From: Anaerolineales bacterium
GTDB lineage: Bacteria > Chloroflexota > Anaerolineae > Anaerolineales > Villigracilaceae
Direction of reading: 5' to 3'
Assembly: GCA_017985935.1 (NCBI GenBank)
Contig: JAGNWT010000044.1
Coordinates: forward strand, 1 to 32,026
DNA length: 32,026 bases
Position numbers and translations under genes: made by a program. Position 1 is the stretch's first letter. The number at the start of each line of letters is the position of its first letter. The notes under the pieces were generated by a model. It saw nothing but the letters and a program-made list of their open reading frames with translations, searched no databases and was not told the DNA's origin. Below are positions 15,270-23,412 of this stretch, one piece after another.

Positions 15270-15949
15270 TACACGACCAGCTTGTATCCAACCCCTGTGA
15301 CCGTTTCGATCTTAACGGTCGAGCCGTCCAGCTTTTTACGCAAATGTGCAATGTGGACATCCACTGTACGGGTCTGCCCGTAGAAGTCAAACCCCCAGGC
15401 TTGCTGAAGCAGCTGCTCACGGCTGAAAACCCGCCCGGGCTGTTCTGCCAAAGTGAGTAAAAGGTCAAATTCCTGGGTACGCAGGTCGAGGGTCCGCGAA
15501 GCGATGCGGGCCTCTCGTGAAACGGGATCAACCGTCAGGTCGCCGCGATGGACCGGCTTGTCATCTGCCTGCTTTCTGCCATCGCTCCTGCGCAAAATGG
15601 CTTTAACGCGGGCAAGCAGTTCGCGCGGATTGAAAGGCTTGGTCAGGTAATCATCCGCGCCAAGTTCAAGACCGAGAATTTTGTCGATGTCTTCATCGCG
15701 CGCGGTGAGCATGATGATGGGAGTCTGATCGCCGCTTGAGCGCAGTCTGCGGCAGACTTCGAATCCATCCACTTTGGGAAGCATCACATCGAGCACGATC
15801 AAAGCGGGACGATGTTTTGTCACCGCTTCGATCGCCGCCTCCCCATCGTTGATCTCCTGCACACGATAGCCATCCCGCTCAAAGTACATGCGCGAGAGTT
15901 GAATAATGGATGGTTCGTCGTCAACAAGCAGGATGAGTTCGGAGGTCAT
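15269..15949 (-). CDS. OmpR/PhoB-family response regulator
   Basis: A 226-aa DNA-binding regulator. The receiver domain (about 1-120) has the acidic pocket D10/D11, phospho-acceptor D54 in L-D-V-M-L-P, T82 and K104. The C-terminal winged helix (about 130-226) ends with the typical V-D-V-H-I-A-H-L-R-K-K-L and V-T-G-V-G-Y-K. The frame is open to 16009; I placed the start at ATG 15949 because L-I-L-L-V-D-D-E then falls at the usual distance from the N-terminus. No ribosome binding site supports any start. The partner is the kinase directly downstream. Confidence 0.9.
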   Translation of the reverse strand: MTSELILLVDDEPSIIQLSRMYFERDGYRVQEINDGEAAIEAVTKHRPALIVLDVMLPKVDGFEVCRRLRSSGDQTPIIMLTARDEDIDKILGLELGADDYLTKPFNPRELLARVKAILRRSDGRKQADDKPVHRGDLTVDPVSREARIASRTLDLRTQEFDLLLTLAEQPGRVFSREQLLQQAWGFDFYGQTRTVDVHIAHLRKKLDGSTVKIETVTGVGYKLVV

Positions 15950-16067
15950 GGAAATGCTCAATGGAATTTGCCGCTTCGCGTCCTGGTGACTCACCTGCAT
16001 GATTTGCAAGGCAAATCACACGCGGCGCACACTTGCCCCGGCAGGTGGAGTGTTGCGGTCTGGGGCT

Positions 16068-16451
16068 TTAGCCCACCATCACAACAGCTTCGATCTCGAC
16101 CAGCCCGCCCTTGGGAAGCCCAGCCACCGCAACGGTGCTGCGCGCGGGCGGATTCTCGCCGAAGAACTCAGCATAGATGGAGTTCATCTTGGGGAAGTCG
16201 TTCATATCCTTTAAGAAGACCGTGGTCTTCACCACGTTGGACATGCTGGAGCCGGCGGCTTCTACAACGTTCTGCAGATTCTTGAGTACCTGCCGAGCCT
16301 GCTCTTCCACGCCGCCAGTTACCAGTTCACCGGTGGCGGGGTCAAGTCCGATCTGACCTGCGGTGAAGATAAAGGTCGGAGTGCGGATGGCTTGCGAATA
16401 GGGCCCAATGGCTTTGGGCGCTTTGTCGGTTTGGATCACTTTCTTGGTCAT
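16068..16451 (-). CDS. ridA: RidA family reactive imine/enamine deaminase
   Basis: A 127-aa RidA protein, a trimeric cytoplasmic enzyme that hydrolyses reactive 2-aminoacrylate and other enamines or imines formed by PLP enzymes. The signature A-I-G-P-Y-S-Q-A is at residues 14-21, and the catalytic R104 and E120 are in place (A-R-S-T-V-A-V and V-E-I-E-A-V). I chose ATG 16451 rather than 16490: AGAGG lies at the right distance only for this codon, and the protein then has the normal length. The 205 nt upstream hold no gene, only the repeat pair at 16593-16645. Confidence 0.93.
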   Translation of the reverse strand: MTKKVIQTDKAPKAIGPYSQAIRTPTFIFTAGQIGLDPATGELVTGGVEEQARQVLKNLQNVVEAAGSSMSNVVKTTVFLKDMNDFPKMNSIYAEFFGENPPARSTVAVAGLPKGGLVEIEAVVMVG

Positions 16452-16592
16452 GCTTACCTCTTTTGACGAATGATTTTGCGCATCGTTCAAGCTGATGCTG
16501 CTCTGAAATGTTCCCCATTTTACCCTTTGTTGTCAAAATTCCGGAACATTCCATCGTCGGCGGAGGAGAAGACTCTTTGGGACATCTGATGC

Positions 16593-16645
16593 AAAGACAC
16601 CAAGATCCATTCTTCAAGCCTTTGAGTCTTGGTGTCTTTGTAGTT
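16593..16645. repeat. Inverted pair of CTTGGTGTCTTTG repeats, possible terminator
   Basis: A 13-bp perfect inverted repeat (16593-16605 with 16627-16639) encloses 21 nt. The right copy, CTTGGTGTCTTTGTAG, resembles the motif at 6354-6373, and the head-to-head arrangement is the same. On the - strand the hairpin follows the secreted-protein gene by 17 nt and could act as a terminator, though the T tract is short. Confidence 0.5.
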
Positions 16646-16656
16646 ATCGATCCATG

Positions 16657-17196
16657 TTATCCGCCGCGGTCAGTGGAAGTTTCTACAGGATGGTTCGCAT
16701 CGCGGAAGGCTTTCATGGCTGCCCGCAAAGCCTTGCCTGTGCCGTTCATCTCGGATTTGAGCTGCTTCAACTTTTCGCCCATTGTCTTCACCGTGGATGC
16801 AGCCTTCCCGGTATCGGTCACTTTGCCATCGTCATCAAATCCCTGATGAGAGTTGGCAATTTCGCCCATACTCTCATAGGTGGGCTCGGCAGCCTTCATC
16901 GCGGATTCGAAAGCATCCAGCGCGGCTTGCAAAGCAGTGACATCCTTACCATTCTCGGCAGCGGCATCGATCCGTTCCTGGAATTTTTCGATCTGGTCAT
17001 CCAGATTCTCAAAGCCTTTGCCGATGCGTTCATAGCCTTTCAATTGACGGTCCCATGCCTTTTCAAGCTTCTCATTGCTCACCTCACCCGCGGGTGGATT
17101 CTCTCCCTGCGCAAATGCGCTGGTCAACGGGAATGCCGCAAAGACGAGGGCGGCGGCTAATGCCACCAAAATTGTTTTCTTGAATATGTTTTTCAT
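16657..17196 (-). CDS. Secreted helical protein of unknown function
   Basis: A 179-aa protein that I do not recognise. It begins with a Sec signal peptide (K-K-T followed by an alanine-rich core, with likely cleavage after A-F-A near residue 29). The mature part is almost entirely charged, heptad-like helix (about 40-165): K-L-E-K-A-W-D-R-Q, Q-I-E-K-F-Q-E-R-I, L-K-Q-L-K-S-E. This suggests a coiled-coil or helical bundle. It has no cysteine in the mature region. AAAGGAGG lies 7 nt before the ATG, the strongest ribosome binding site in the window, so it may be made in quantity. It lies 114 nt downstream of the amidohydrolase on the same strand. Confidence 0.7.
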   Translation of the reverse strand: MKNIFKKTILVALAAALVFAAFPLTSAFAQGENPPAGEVSNEKLEKAWDRQLKGYERIGKGFENLDDQIEKFQERIDAAAENGKDVTALQAALDAFESAMKAAEPTYESMGEIANSHQGFDDDGKVTDTGKAASTVKTMGEKLKQLKSEMNGTGKALRAAMKAFRDANHPVETSTDRGG

Positions 17197-17310
17197 CGTA
17201 AGCCTCCTTTCAGGTTACGATGTGATTTTAGGTTTGCAGGGTTATGGGGGTATGGCGGGGATGTAAAATGATTGTAAATTATCGCATCGCGCGAACAAGG
17301 AATGATGAAC

Positions 17311-18540
17311 CTACTTAATAAGAAGACCGTGCCCCTCGTGAGAAGCGCAGACCCTTCCACTCTTCATCACAAATTGCAGACTCTTTTTATCTGCCAATAC
17401 CCTCAGGTCTTCAAGGGGATTACGGTCGAAGACCACCAGGTCTGCGAATTTCCCCTCTTCAAGAGTTCCCAGCCACGAGTCCCAGCCCAGGCAGCGAGCG
17501 GCATTCCCGGTCGCAGAGACGATCGCATCCATAGCCGATAATCCCGCCTGCTCCATCCAGTGGATCTCAAGCGCATTCTCACCGTGATAGTTGAAGGGAG
17601 TAGCCGCGTCTGACCCCATTGCGATCGGCACCCCGGCCTCATACGCCAGCCTCAAACTTAACAATGCGTCTTCCTGTGTTTCCTTGCTCTTTTGAACGAT
17701 CCAACCGGGCGTGGACTCTGGCACATCGATGATGGCATCCCAGCCAGCTTTGAGCGTGGGCACAAGGAATATTCCATCCTCTGCCATGAATTGGATCGCC
17801 TCCGGGTCTTCATGCAGGAACGTGCCATGCTCGATGGAATGAACCCCCGCTTGCAATGACTTCATGATCCCGTCTGAGCCGTGAGCGTGCGCGGCAACCT
17901 TGCGTCCGAACTTTTGAGCCTCAGCCACCAGCGCACGAATCTCATCTTCATTAAATTGGGTTGCGCCTGGCTCGCCATCTTCCACCAGCACGGCGCCTGT
18001 CACCCCGATCTTGATCAGGTCTGCGCCGTGCTTCACCTGCTCCCGAACAGCCTTGCGGACCTCGGTCACACCGTCTGCAATGCGATACATTCCTTCATAA
18101 TAATCCGCGCCTGCCTCAGTGATGGAAATGAAACGACCCGCAAGACACATGCGAGGTCCGGCAAAATCTCCGCGCTGAATGGCGCGCCGCACATCAAACT
18201 CCAGTTCGTTCCAGCCGCCGAGATCGCGCACGGTTGTAATTCCTGCCGCAAGATTTTTCTGCGCATTTTGCAGAATCTTCAAAACCATTTGACCGTTCTC
18301 CACCCGAAATTGACTGTCGGCTTCGCCCGAACCAGAGAGGTGAACGTGGCAATCGATCAACCCCGGCAGGACAAACTGCCCGCGCAGGTCGATCCGCCGA
18401 ACATCCAACCCCGCTTCAGACCAGTCCCTGCCCGGCCCCGCGTACAAGATCTTTCCTTCTCTGATGGCGACAACGGCACGATCGATCGGCGCCCTGCCTG
18501 TACCGTCGATCAATGTGCAATTCTGAAAGACTTTGATCAT
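17311..18540 (-). CDS. Amidohydrolase (prolidase/imidazolonepropionase-like)
   Basis: A 409-aa metal-dependent hydrolase of the amidohydrolase superfamily. Ligands are all visible: H65-x-H67 in D-C-H-V-H-L, the probable carboxylated lysine K177 (D-L-I-K-I-G), H218 in A-A-H-A-H-G, H238 in S-I-E-H-G, and D311 in G-S-D-A-A-T-P-F. The arrangement fits the binuclear group that includes Xaa-Pro dipeptidases and carboxypeptidases acting on N-acyl or dipeptide substrates; the true substrate is unknown. There is no signal peptide. The ATG has GGAGAA at good spacing and lies 23 nt after the SpoIIE-phosphatase stop, so it may be co-transcribed with that signalling module. Confidence 0.87.
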   Translation of the reverse strand: MIKVFQNCTLIDGTGRAPIDRAVVAIREGKILYAGPGRDWSEAGLDVRRIDLRGQFVLPGLIDCHVHLSGSGEADSQFRVENGQMVLKILQNAQKNLAAGITTVRDLGGWNELEFDVRRAIQRGDFAGPRMCLAGRFISITEAGADYYEGMYRIADGVTEVRKAVREQVKHGADLIKIGVTGAVLVEDGEPGATQFNEDEIRALVAEAQKFGRKVAAHAHGSDGIMKSLQAGVHSIEHGTFLHEDPEAIQFMAEDGIFLVPTLKAGWDAIIDVPESTPGWIVQKSKETQEDALLSLRLAYEAGVPIAMGSDAATPFNYHGENALEIHWMEQAGLSAMDAIVSATGNAARCLGWDSWLGTLEEGKFADLVVFDRNPLEDLRVLADKKSLQFVMKSGRVCASHEGHGLLIK

Positions 18541-18563
18541 GGGCTTTCTCCGGGAATATCTGC

Positions 18564-21500
18564 CTACAATCTTTTCACTGAGAGCATGGTCAGGTCATCT
18601 CCCAGCGGATTGATATCGATGAAGGCGTTCAGGTGCTCTTCCACTTTAACAAGCACTTCTTCGGCGCTGTACAGTTGAATGGAATGCAGAGCTTTTATCA
18701 AGCCATCATCTCCAAATAAATTCCCATCGAGCGAGAAGGCTTCGGTCAACCCGTCTGTGTAAAGCAGCAAGGTATCGCCTGAAGCGAGCGAGACCGTATT
18801 CTCCTGCATATCGGGCTGCTCCATCACACCGAGGGCAACCGCGGTGCGGGTGAGCTTCTGCATCTCGCCGCTTTTCTTCATCCAGAACGGCGGGTTATGC
18901 CCCGCATTGACGTATGTAAAAGTTCCGAGCTCAATATCCAGCACGCCATAGACAGCAGTCACGAACATCCCCTGCTGGGTATCGGGCAGGAGCTGGTCGT
19001 TCACGCGCCGTAAAACTTTGGCGGGAGAATCCATCTCGATCACGGCCGCCCGGATCAAGGTCCGTGTGAGCGCCATGAACAAGGCAGCGGGCATGCCCTT
19101 GTCGGCGACATCCGCAATAAAAAGTCCCAGCTTGTTATTGGGCAGTTCGATCACATCATAAAAGTCGCCGCCCACCTGACGAGCCGTCCGCCAACGCGCC
19201 GCAAATTGCCACGCGTCGCGGGTCGGCAGGGACTGCGGAATAAAGGTCTGCTGGATCTGACGGGCCAACTGCACTTCGGTTTCGAGGCGCTCGCGCACCA
19301 CCATCTCCTGTTGCAGCAGGTCGTTTTGAATCGCAAGCGCAGCCTGTTGAGCAATGCCCGTGATGATCTCAATGCGGCGCGAACGGAAGCGGCGTCCGTT
19401 CTCTGCCTCTTCGATCAACATCACACCGAACAGGTCATTCTTGATCGAGAGCGGGACAGCCATTAATAACCGCTCAGCGCTGACGGTATCCGCTTCGCCC
19501 TCCACCTCCGGCTTTAGCTTCAACCATGATATGGGCTGCGCATCAGGCTTGAGCGACAAAGCAAGCATGCGCCCTTCGTCACGCGCAAAGTCGAGCAAAG
19601 GGAATTCGCCAGGGACGAACTCTCTTTCGGTCATCGCAGTTTCTTCTTCCTCTGAGAAGCCGTACTCATGCGAAGTAAAAAAAGCTCCGCGGACAGAGTC
19701 CCAGCGATAGAGAGCAATGCGATGAATACCAACGAGGATCGGGATGATACGGGTGATGGTGCCGAGGATCTCATCCAGATCGTTGAGGCTCACGACCGCC
19801 TGCGCAACTTGCAACAACGCCGCAGAAGCGTACGCCTGTTCCTGCGCGGCGTCATACAGGCGGGCGTTCTCAATGGCAACGGATGCATAACTGGCAAATG
19901 TAGTGGTAATAGCTTTCGCTTCGTGACCATACCGACCGGATGTGTGATGCGCCAGAGTCAACACGCCCAACGGGCGGTCGCCTACACGCAGCGGCGCGGC
20001 GATGGAAGAATAGGACTGGTCGTAGCCTGCGGTCAACCCCGAAGGCCAAAGCGGCTCATCCGGTCGACGGATGATCGGCACATCAGACATCAATGCTTCT
20101 GCCATGGCATAGATCGCTTCAGGGTTCGAGATGCACACGCTTTCCAACTGATTCGCATCCACGCCATGCACAGCAGAGAGGCACAGGTCATCATCCTGCA
20201 AAAGCCAGATAGCGGAAATATCGATCGGCAGGTTTCGGTCAAGCTCGGAGAGGATCATCTCGAGCACTTCGTCCACACCCACATTATCTGAAACGAGACC
20301 GGCCACTTCGCGCAAACTGTCTGAGACCTGTCGCCGCCATTGCTCGGAGCGATAGAGATCCGCATTACGGATGGCTGCCGCCATGGTATCTGCCACGGCT
20401 TCGAACATCACCTGGTCATCTTCAGTGAACGCGCCAAGCTTATCGGATTGGATGTCGAGCAATCCCACCACATCATCATCAAAGATCAACGGCACGCATA
20501 ATTCCGATTTGGTGTTCTTCGGCGGCAACGGAGAAGGGATGTAGCGATTGTCTTTTGAGACATCATTGGCAAGCACTGTCCGTCCGTTGCGCGCCACCCA
20601 CGGCATGATGCCTTCCGCATCGTCCAATCGGATGGTATAGCCTTCGAGATTTTTGGTGCGTTTACCGCTGCCTGCCTCGTAAGAGATCAACCGGCGATTG
20701 GGATGCACGGTGAACAACGAGACATGGGGGTAACCAAACTTCTCATGGATCAAGGATGCGGCATCGCGCATCAACTGCGACAACTCCAATGTGGAGGTGA
20801 CGCTCTTGCTGACTTCTGAAACCAGGGTCAGTTGGTCTGCACGGCGGCGCAGGCTTCCATACAAACGCGCACTTTCCACTGCGCGGGTGATGTTATCGGC
20901 TAATGCCTGCAAGACCAGCAAGTCTATGGGGTGGAAGGCGCGCAGCTGGTTGCTTTGCACGTCCAATACGCCCAGCACGCGGTCTTCTATCTTAAGCGGA
21001 ATGACCACCTCAGACTTGGTCTCTGGCAGGCTGTCGATGAAGCGGTAACGCGAATCAGCGCGGACATCGTCGCAGACGATCTGTTGTCCATGCTGGGCGG
21101 CTTCGCCGATCAATCCCTGCCCCGATTCAACCTCGAGCGCGATCGCAGCCTTCTTCTTTCCCTTACGAGGCGCGACCGCACTGGCCCTGAATCTCAAAGA
21201 GTTGGAATTGGGCTCGCAGGTAAAAATGGCAACGTAATAATAATTAAAGGTCTTTTGAATAAGCTCAGTGACACGCGTGGCAAGTTCCTTGACGTTCAAC
21301 ACGCTGGCGATCTGCGTGCTGACCTCGCGCACCAAATTCAACTGACGCAGTCGGAACTGCTCCACTTCGGCGCGATGCGAAGCAAAGAGGCTCATGCCCA
21401 CGATCTGCTCGATACCTTCGAGCAGGTTCAATTCTTCGGTGGAAAATGCAGGTCCTTTGGGACGGGTGATCTGGAGCGCCCCCAGCGTAACTCCATGATC

Positions 21501-21833
21501 TTCGATGGGGATCGCGGCATAGGTCAGGAAAGATTCGGTGCTCTTCCTGCGCGCACCTTTTTTCACCTGAAGTTTGTGAGTCTTGATCGCCTGCTTCATG
21601 CCTTCCAATGGAGGCTGGGGCGGGAACACATGCCCATCTTCCCAATCGGGCAGGCGGAAGAAATTCTCATTCAGCCAGACTTCCACCCTGCCCTGGATCA
21701 GGCGGCTCGTCATGGCAATGATGCGGTCACGTTGCGCGCTAAAAGAATCTTCGTTGCGAAGCTGTTCCCCCAGACTGGCAAGCTGCTTCCAGTCCCATGA
21801 TTCCGGATGCTCGATGCGGGACGGAACTGCCAT
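18564..21833 (-). CDS. Multi-GAF SpoIIE/RsbU-type serine phosphatase
   Basis: A 1089-aa cytoplasmic protein with about five successive GAF sensor domains (roughly 20-160, 170-325, 335-495, 505-660, 670-835), a short coiled linker (L-E-T-E-V-Q-L-A-R-Q-I-Q-Q-T-F-I-P), and a C-terminal PP2C-type SpoIIE domain (about 845-1089). The phosphatase metal motifs are present: G-G-D-F-Y-D, A-D-V-A-D-K-G-M-P-A-A, and L-Y-T-D-G-L-T-E. RsbU-type enzymes dephosphorylate the STAS antagonist to release it in partner switching. The adjacent STAS and kinase genes give it an obvious substrate and counter-enzyme. The start at 21833 lies 5 nt after the kinase stop. The large sensory array with no membrane segment suggests sensing of soluble signals, possibly small ligands or redox, which cannot be named here. 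Confidence 0.9.
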   Translation of the reverse strand: MAVPSRIEHPESWDWKQLASLGEQLRNEDSFSAQRDRIIAMTSRLIQGRVEVWLNENFFRLPDWEDGHVFPPQPPLEGMKQAIKTHKLQVKKGARRKSTESFLTYAAIPIEDHGVTLGALQITRPKGPAFSTEELNLLEGIEQIVGMSLFASHRAEVEQFRLRQLNLVREVSTQIASVLNVKELATRVTELIQKTFNYYYVAIFTCEPNSNSLRFRASAVAPRKGKKKAAIALEVESGQGLIGEAAQHGQQIVCDDVRADSRYRFIDSLPETKSEVVIPLKIEDRVLGVLDVQSNQLRAFHPIDLLVLQALADNITRAVESARLYGSLRRRADQLTLVSEVSKSVTSTLELSQLMRDAASLIHEKFGYPHVSLFTVHPNRRLISYEAGSGKRTKNLEGYTIRLDDAEGIMPWVARNGRTVLANDVSKDNRYIPSPLPPKNTKSELCVPLIFDDDVVGLLDIQSDKLGAFTEDDQVMFEAVADTMAAAIRNADLYRSEQWRRQVSDSLREVAGLVSDNVGVDEVLEMILSELDRNLPIDISAIWLLQDDDLCLSAVHGVDANQLESVCISNPEAIYAMAEALMSDVPIIRRPDEPLWPSGLTAGYDQSYSSIAAPLRVGDRPLGVLTLAHHTSGRYGHEAKAITTTFASYASVAIENARLYDAAQEQAYASAALLQVAQAVVSLNDLDEILGTITRIIPILVGIHRIALYRWDSVRGAFFTSHEYGFSEEEETAMTEREFVPGEFPLLDFARDEGRMLALSLKPDAQPISWLKLKPEVEGEADTVSAERLLMAVPLSIKNDLFGVMLIEEAENGRRFRSRRIEIITGIAQQAALAIQNDLLQQEMVVRERLETEVQLARQIQQTFIPQSLPTRDAWQFAARWRTARQVGGDFYDVIELPNNKLGLFIADVADKGMPAALFMALTRTLIRAAVIEMDSPAKVLRRVNDQLLPDTQQGMFVTAVYGVLDIELGTFTYVNAGHNPPFWMKKSGEMQKLTRTAVALGVMEQPDMQENTVSLASGDTLLLYTDGLTEAFSLDGNLFGDDGLIKALHSIQLYSAEEVLVKVEEHLNAFIDINPLGDDLTMLSVKRL

Positions 21834-21838
21834 GCGGA

Positions 21839-22246
21839 TCAGCCCCTCCGCTTGATCATTGTTAATATGTTGCCTGTGGAATTGGTTTCATAACGGACTT
21901 CGTCCATGAGCTTTCGCATGAGATACACGCCAAGTCCCCCGATCTGACGTTCAGAAAGGTCCGCTTTTAGGTTGGGTTGTTTTACTTTGGAGATGTCGAA
22001 GGAGATCCCGGTATCACGCATGACGATGACGAGCGTTCTTCCCTGCATGTCGCAGGTGACGTCAAAGTCGGCATCGGGAATGTCAGCATAGGCATGTTCG
22101 ATGATATTGGTGGCAGCTTCATCAGCAGCCAATTGAAGAGAATAGATTTCTTTTTCTGTGAATCCACCCTCGCGAGCCACGTCAGCGACGAACTCGCGAA
22201 TCTCGTCCAAAAACTCGAATCTAGCTGGAAAGGTGATGTGCGGCAT
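21839..22246 (-). CDS. RsbW/SpoIIAB-like serine kinase (anti-sigma type)
   Basis: A 135-aa GHKL ATPase of the HATPase_c_2 type. The N box is A-A-D-E-A-A-T-N-I-I-E-H-A-Y (about 44-57), the G1 box is M-R-D-T-G-I-S-F (about 78-85), and the glycine lid is R-Q-I-G-G-L-G-V-Y-L-M. In partner switching it phosphorylates the STAS protein and binds a sigma factor or other target. A longer frame begins with TTG at 22258, inside a terminator stem, so I chose ATG 22246. No ribosome binding site of normal spacing precedes it. It is followed directly by the phosphatase. Confidence 0.87.
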   Translation of the reverse strand: MPHITFPARFEFLDEIREFVADVAREGGFTEKEIYSLQLAADEAATNIIEHAYADIPDADFDVTCDMQGRTLVIVMRDTGISFDISKVKQPNLKADLSERQIGGLGVYLMRKLMDEVRYETNSTGNILTMIKRRG

Positions 22247-22295
22247 AAGAAAAATCAAAAGCCGCCTCTAACTTCAAATGTAAAGAGGCGGCTTT
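22247..22295 (-). terminator. Intrinsic terminator between the STAS and kinase genes
   Basis: On the - strand a 12-bp stem (22258-22269 with 22284-22295) is followed by TTTTGATTTTTCTT, which runs right up to the kinase ATG at 22246. Readthrough would be needed to reach the kinase and phosphatase from the STAS promoter. It could set a high ratio of STAS to kinase. Confidence 0.8.
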
Positions 22296-22334
22296 CTAAT
22301 TCCTGTCCATCCTTACGAACGCTTGATGCGTCCG

Positions 22335-22670
22335 TTAAAAACTACCGACTGCGGAGATCGAGTCGTCGAAGGTTTTGAAGAGTTCGGTAAAACCAGCAAG
22401 TTCAAGCGCTTCACGAATGCGATCCGGGACGGTTACGAGAACCAATTCGCCGCGATTGTAACGTTTGCAATTCCTCTGGGTGGCAAGTAAAGCACGGAAA
22501 CCCGCACTGGACATATATTCAAGCTCACTCATGTCAACTGCGATCTTGAAATGACCCGCTTCATTTGCTTTTTCGAGCGCTTTGGAAAATTCAGGAGCAG
22601 TCGCGCTGTCCACACGTCCTTTTACCTTGATCAGGTCACAATGCTTAAATTCCTGGGTTGTGATTTGCAT
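22335..22670 (-). CDS. STAS-domain anti-anti-sigma factor
   Basis: A 111-aa single STAS domain like RsbV/SpoIIAA. The regulatory serine is in Y-M-S54-S55-A-G-F-R-A-L, with S55 aligned to the phosphorylated serine of SpoIIAA. When dephosphorylated by the phosphatase at 18564-21833 it should bind the kinase at 21839-22246 and free its target. GGAGG lies about 7 nt before the ATG. The gene is the first of the partner-switching operon and is divergent from the response-regulator gene at 22944. No sigma factor is encoded in the window. Confidence 0.9.
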   Translation of the reverse strand: MQITTQEFKHCDLIKVKGRVDSATAPEFSKALEKANEAGHFKIAVDMSELEYMSSAGFRALLATQRNCKRYNRGELVLVTVPDRIREALELAGFTELFKTFDDSISAVGSF

Positions 22671-22712
22671 GTTACTCCTCCATCAAAAGATAATAATTAC
22701 CGAACGCGCAAA

Positions 22713-22718
22713 ATTATA
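22713..22718 (-). promoter_or_regulatory. Candidate -10 element for the STAS operon
   Basis: A perfect TATAAT on the - strand lies 42 nt upstream of the STAS start codon, leaving a leader of about 36 nt with a good ribosome binding site. No convincing -35 box lies at 16-18 nt, so the element is only suggested. The rest of the 22671-22943 spacer shows no further gene. Confidence 0.45.
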
Positions 22719-22943
22719 CCGCACTCGGTCGCAAATTGCGCTTTGGGGAAAGGTTGAAAGCTCAATGTGCGTCCATAAATATTATTTATCAAGATTTTAT
22801 CAGCGACCTTTCCAGCCCAACACTCCCCCATTATTACCTCTTTGAATTCGAAAAGCCCGGGATGTAAAATGATTTTTATAAGGAAAATTCACGACCCCGA
22901 AAAAATCAAATCGTTTACAATTAGTGTTCAAAAGGAGATTTCA

Positions 22944-23387
22944 ATGATTGGCGAGCCCGTTCTTGTCATGTTGGTAGAAGATAATGCTGACCATGCCGAA
23001 CTGGTGATCAGAACCCTTCAAGACCACCGCATCGCGAACACGATCAAACACTTTTCAGATGGTCAGGCCGCATTGGATTACCTGCTCCGTCAGGGGGAAT
23101 ATCAAGACCCTGAGAAAAGCCCGCATCCGCATATGATCCTGCTGGACCTCCGCCTGCCGCGTGTCGATGGGCTTGAGGTTCTTCGCATCATTAAACAGCA
23201 GGAAGAGCTGAAGACCATTCCGGTCATCATCCTTACCACTTCTCAGGCAGAGAAGGATGTGGCGCGCGCTTACGATAATCACGCCAACAGTTACCTCGTT
23301 AAACCGGTGGGTTTCGACGAATTCAGCAAGCTCATGCACGATCTGGGGTTTTACTGGCTCGGCTGGAACACACACCCAAACCTATAA
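22944..23387 (+). CDS. Rcp1-like single-domain response regulator
   Basis: A 147-aa stand-alone receiver with no output domain. It has the Rcp1-type features: L-V-E-D-N-A-D-H-A at the start, the insertion Y-L-L-R-Q-G-E-Y before L-L-D68-L-R-L-P, T-T-S near 98-100, and K120 in Y-L-V-K-P-V. Such regulators pass phosphate from hybrid or phytochrome-type kinases to other proteins. The frame is open from 22842, but AAAGGAG at 22931-22937 fixes the start at ATG 22944. It lies 25 nt ahead of the REC-PAS-HD-GYP gene on the same strand, so the two probably work in one pathway. Confidence 0.88.
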   Translation: MIGEPVLVMLVEDNADHAELVIRTLQDHRIANTIKHFSDGQAALDYLLRQGEYQDPEKSPHPHMILLDLRLPRVDGLEVLRIIKQQEELKTIPVIILTTSQAEKDVARAYDNHANSYLVKPVGFDEFSKLMHDLGFYWLGWNTHPNL

Positions 23388-23412
23388 ACTTTTGGAATTA
23401 AAGCAGGGATCA

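Noticed and set aside
22247..22258. TTG start at 22258 for the RsbW-like kinase
   Set aside because: It falls in the terminator stem and adds four residues with no family support; ATG 22246 gives the normal N-terminus.
23257..23412. N-terminal extension of the REC-PAS-HD-GYP protein
   Set aside because: It is an out-of-frame reading of the preceding response regulator gene; the receiver domain begins at GTG 23413.
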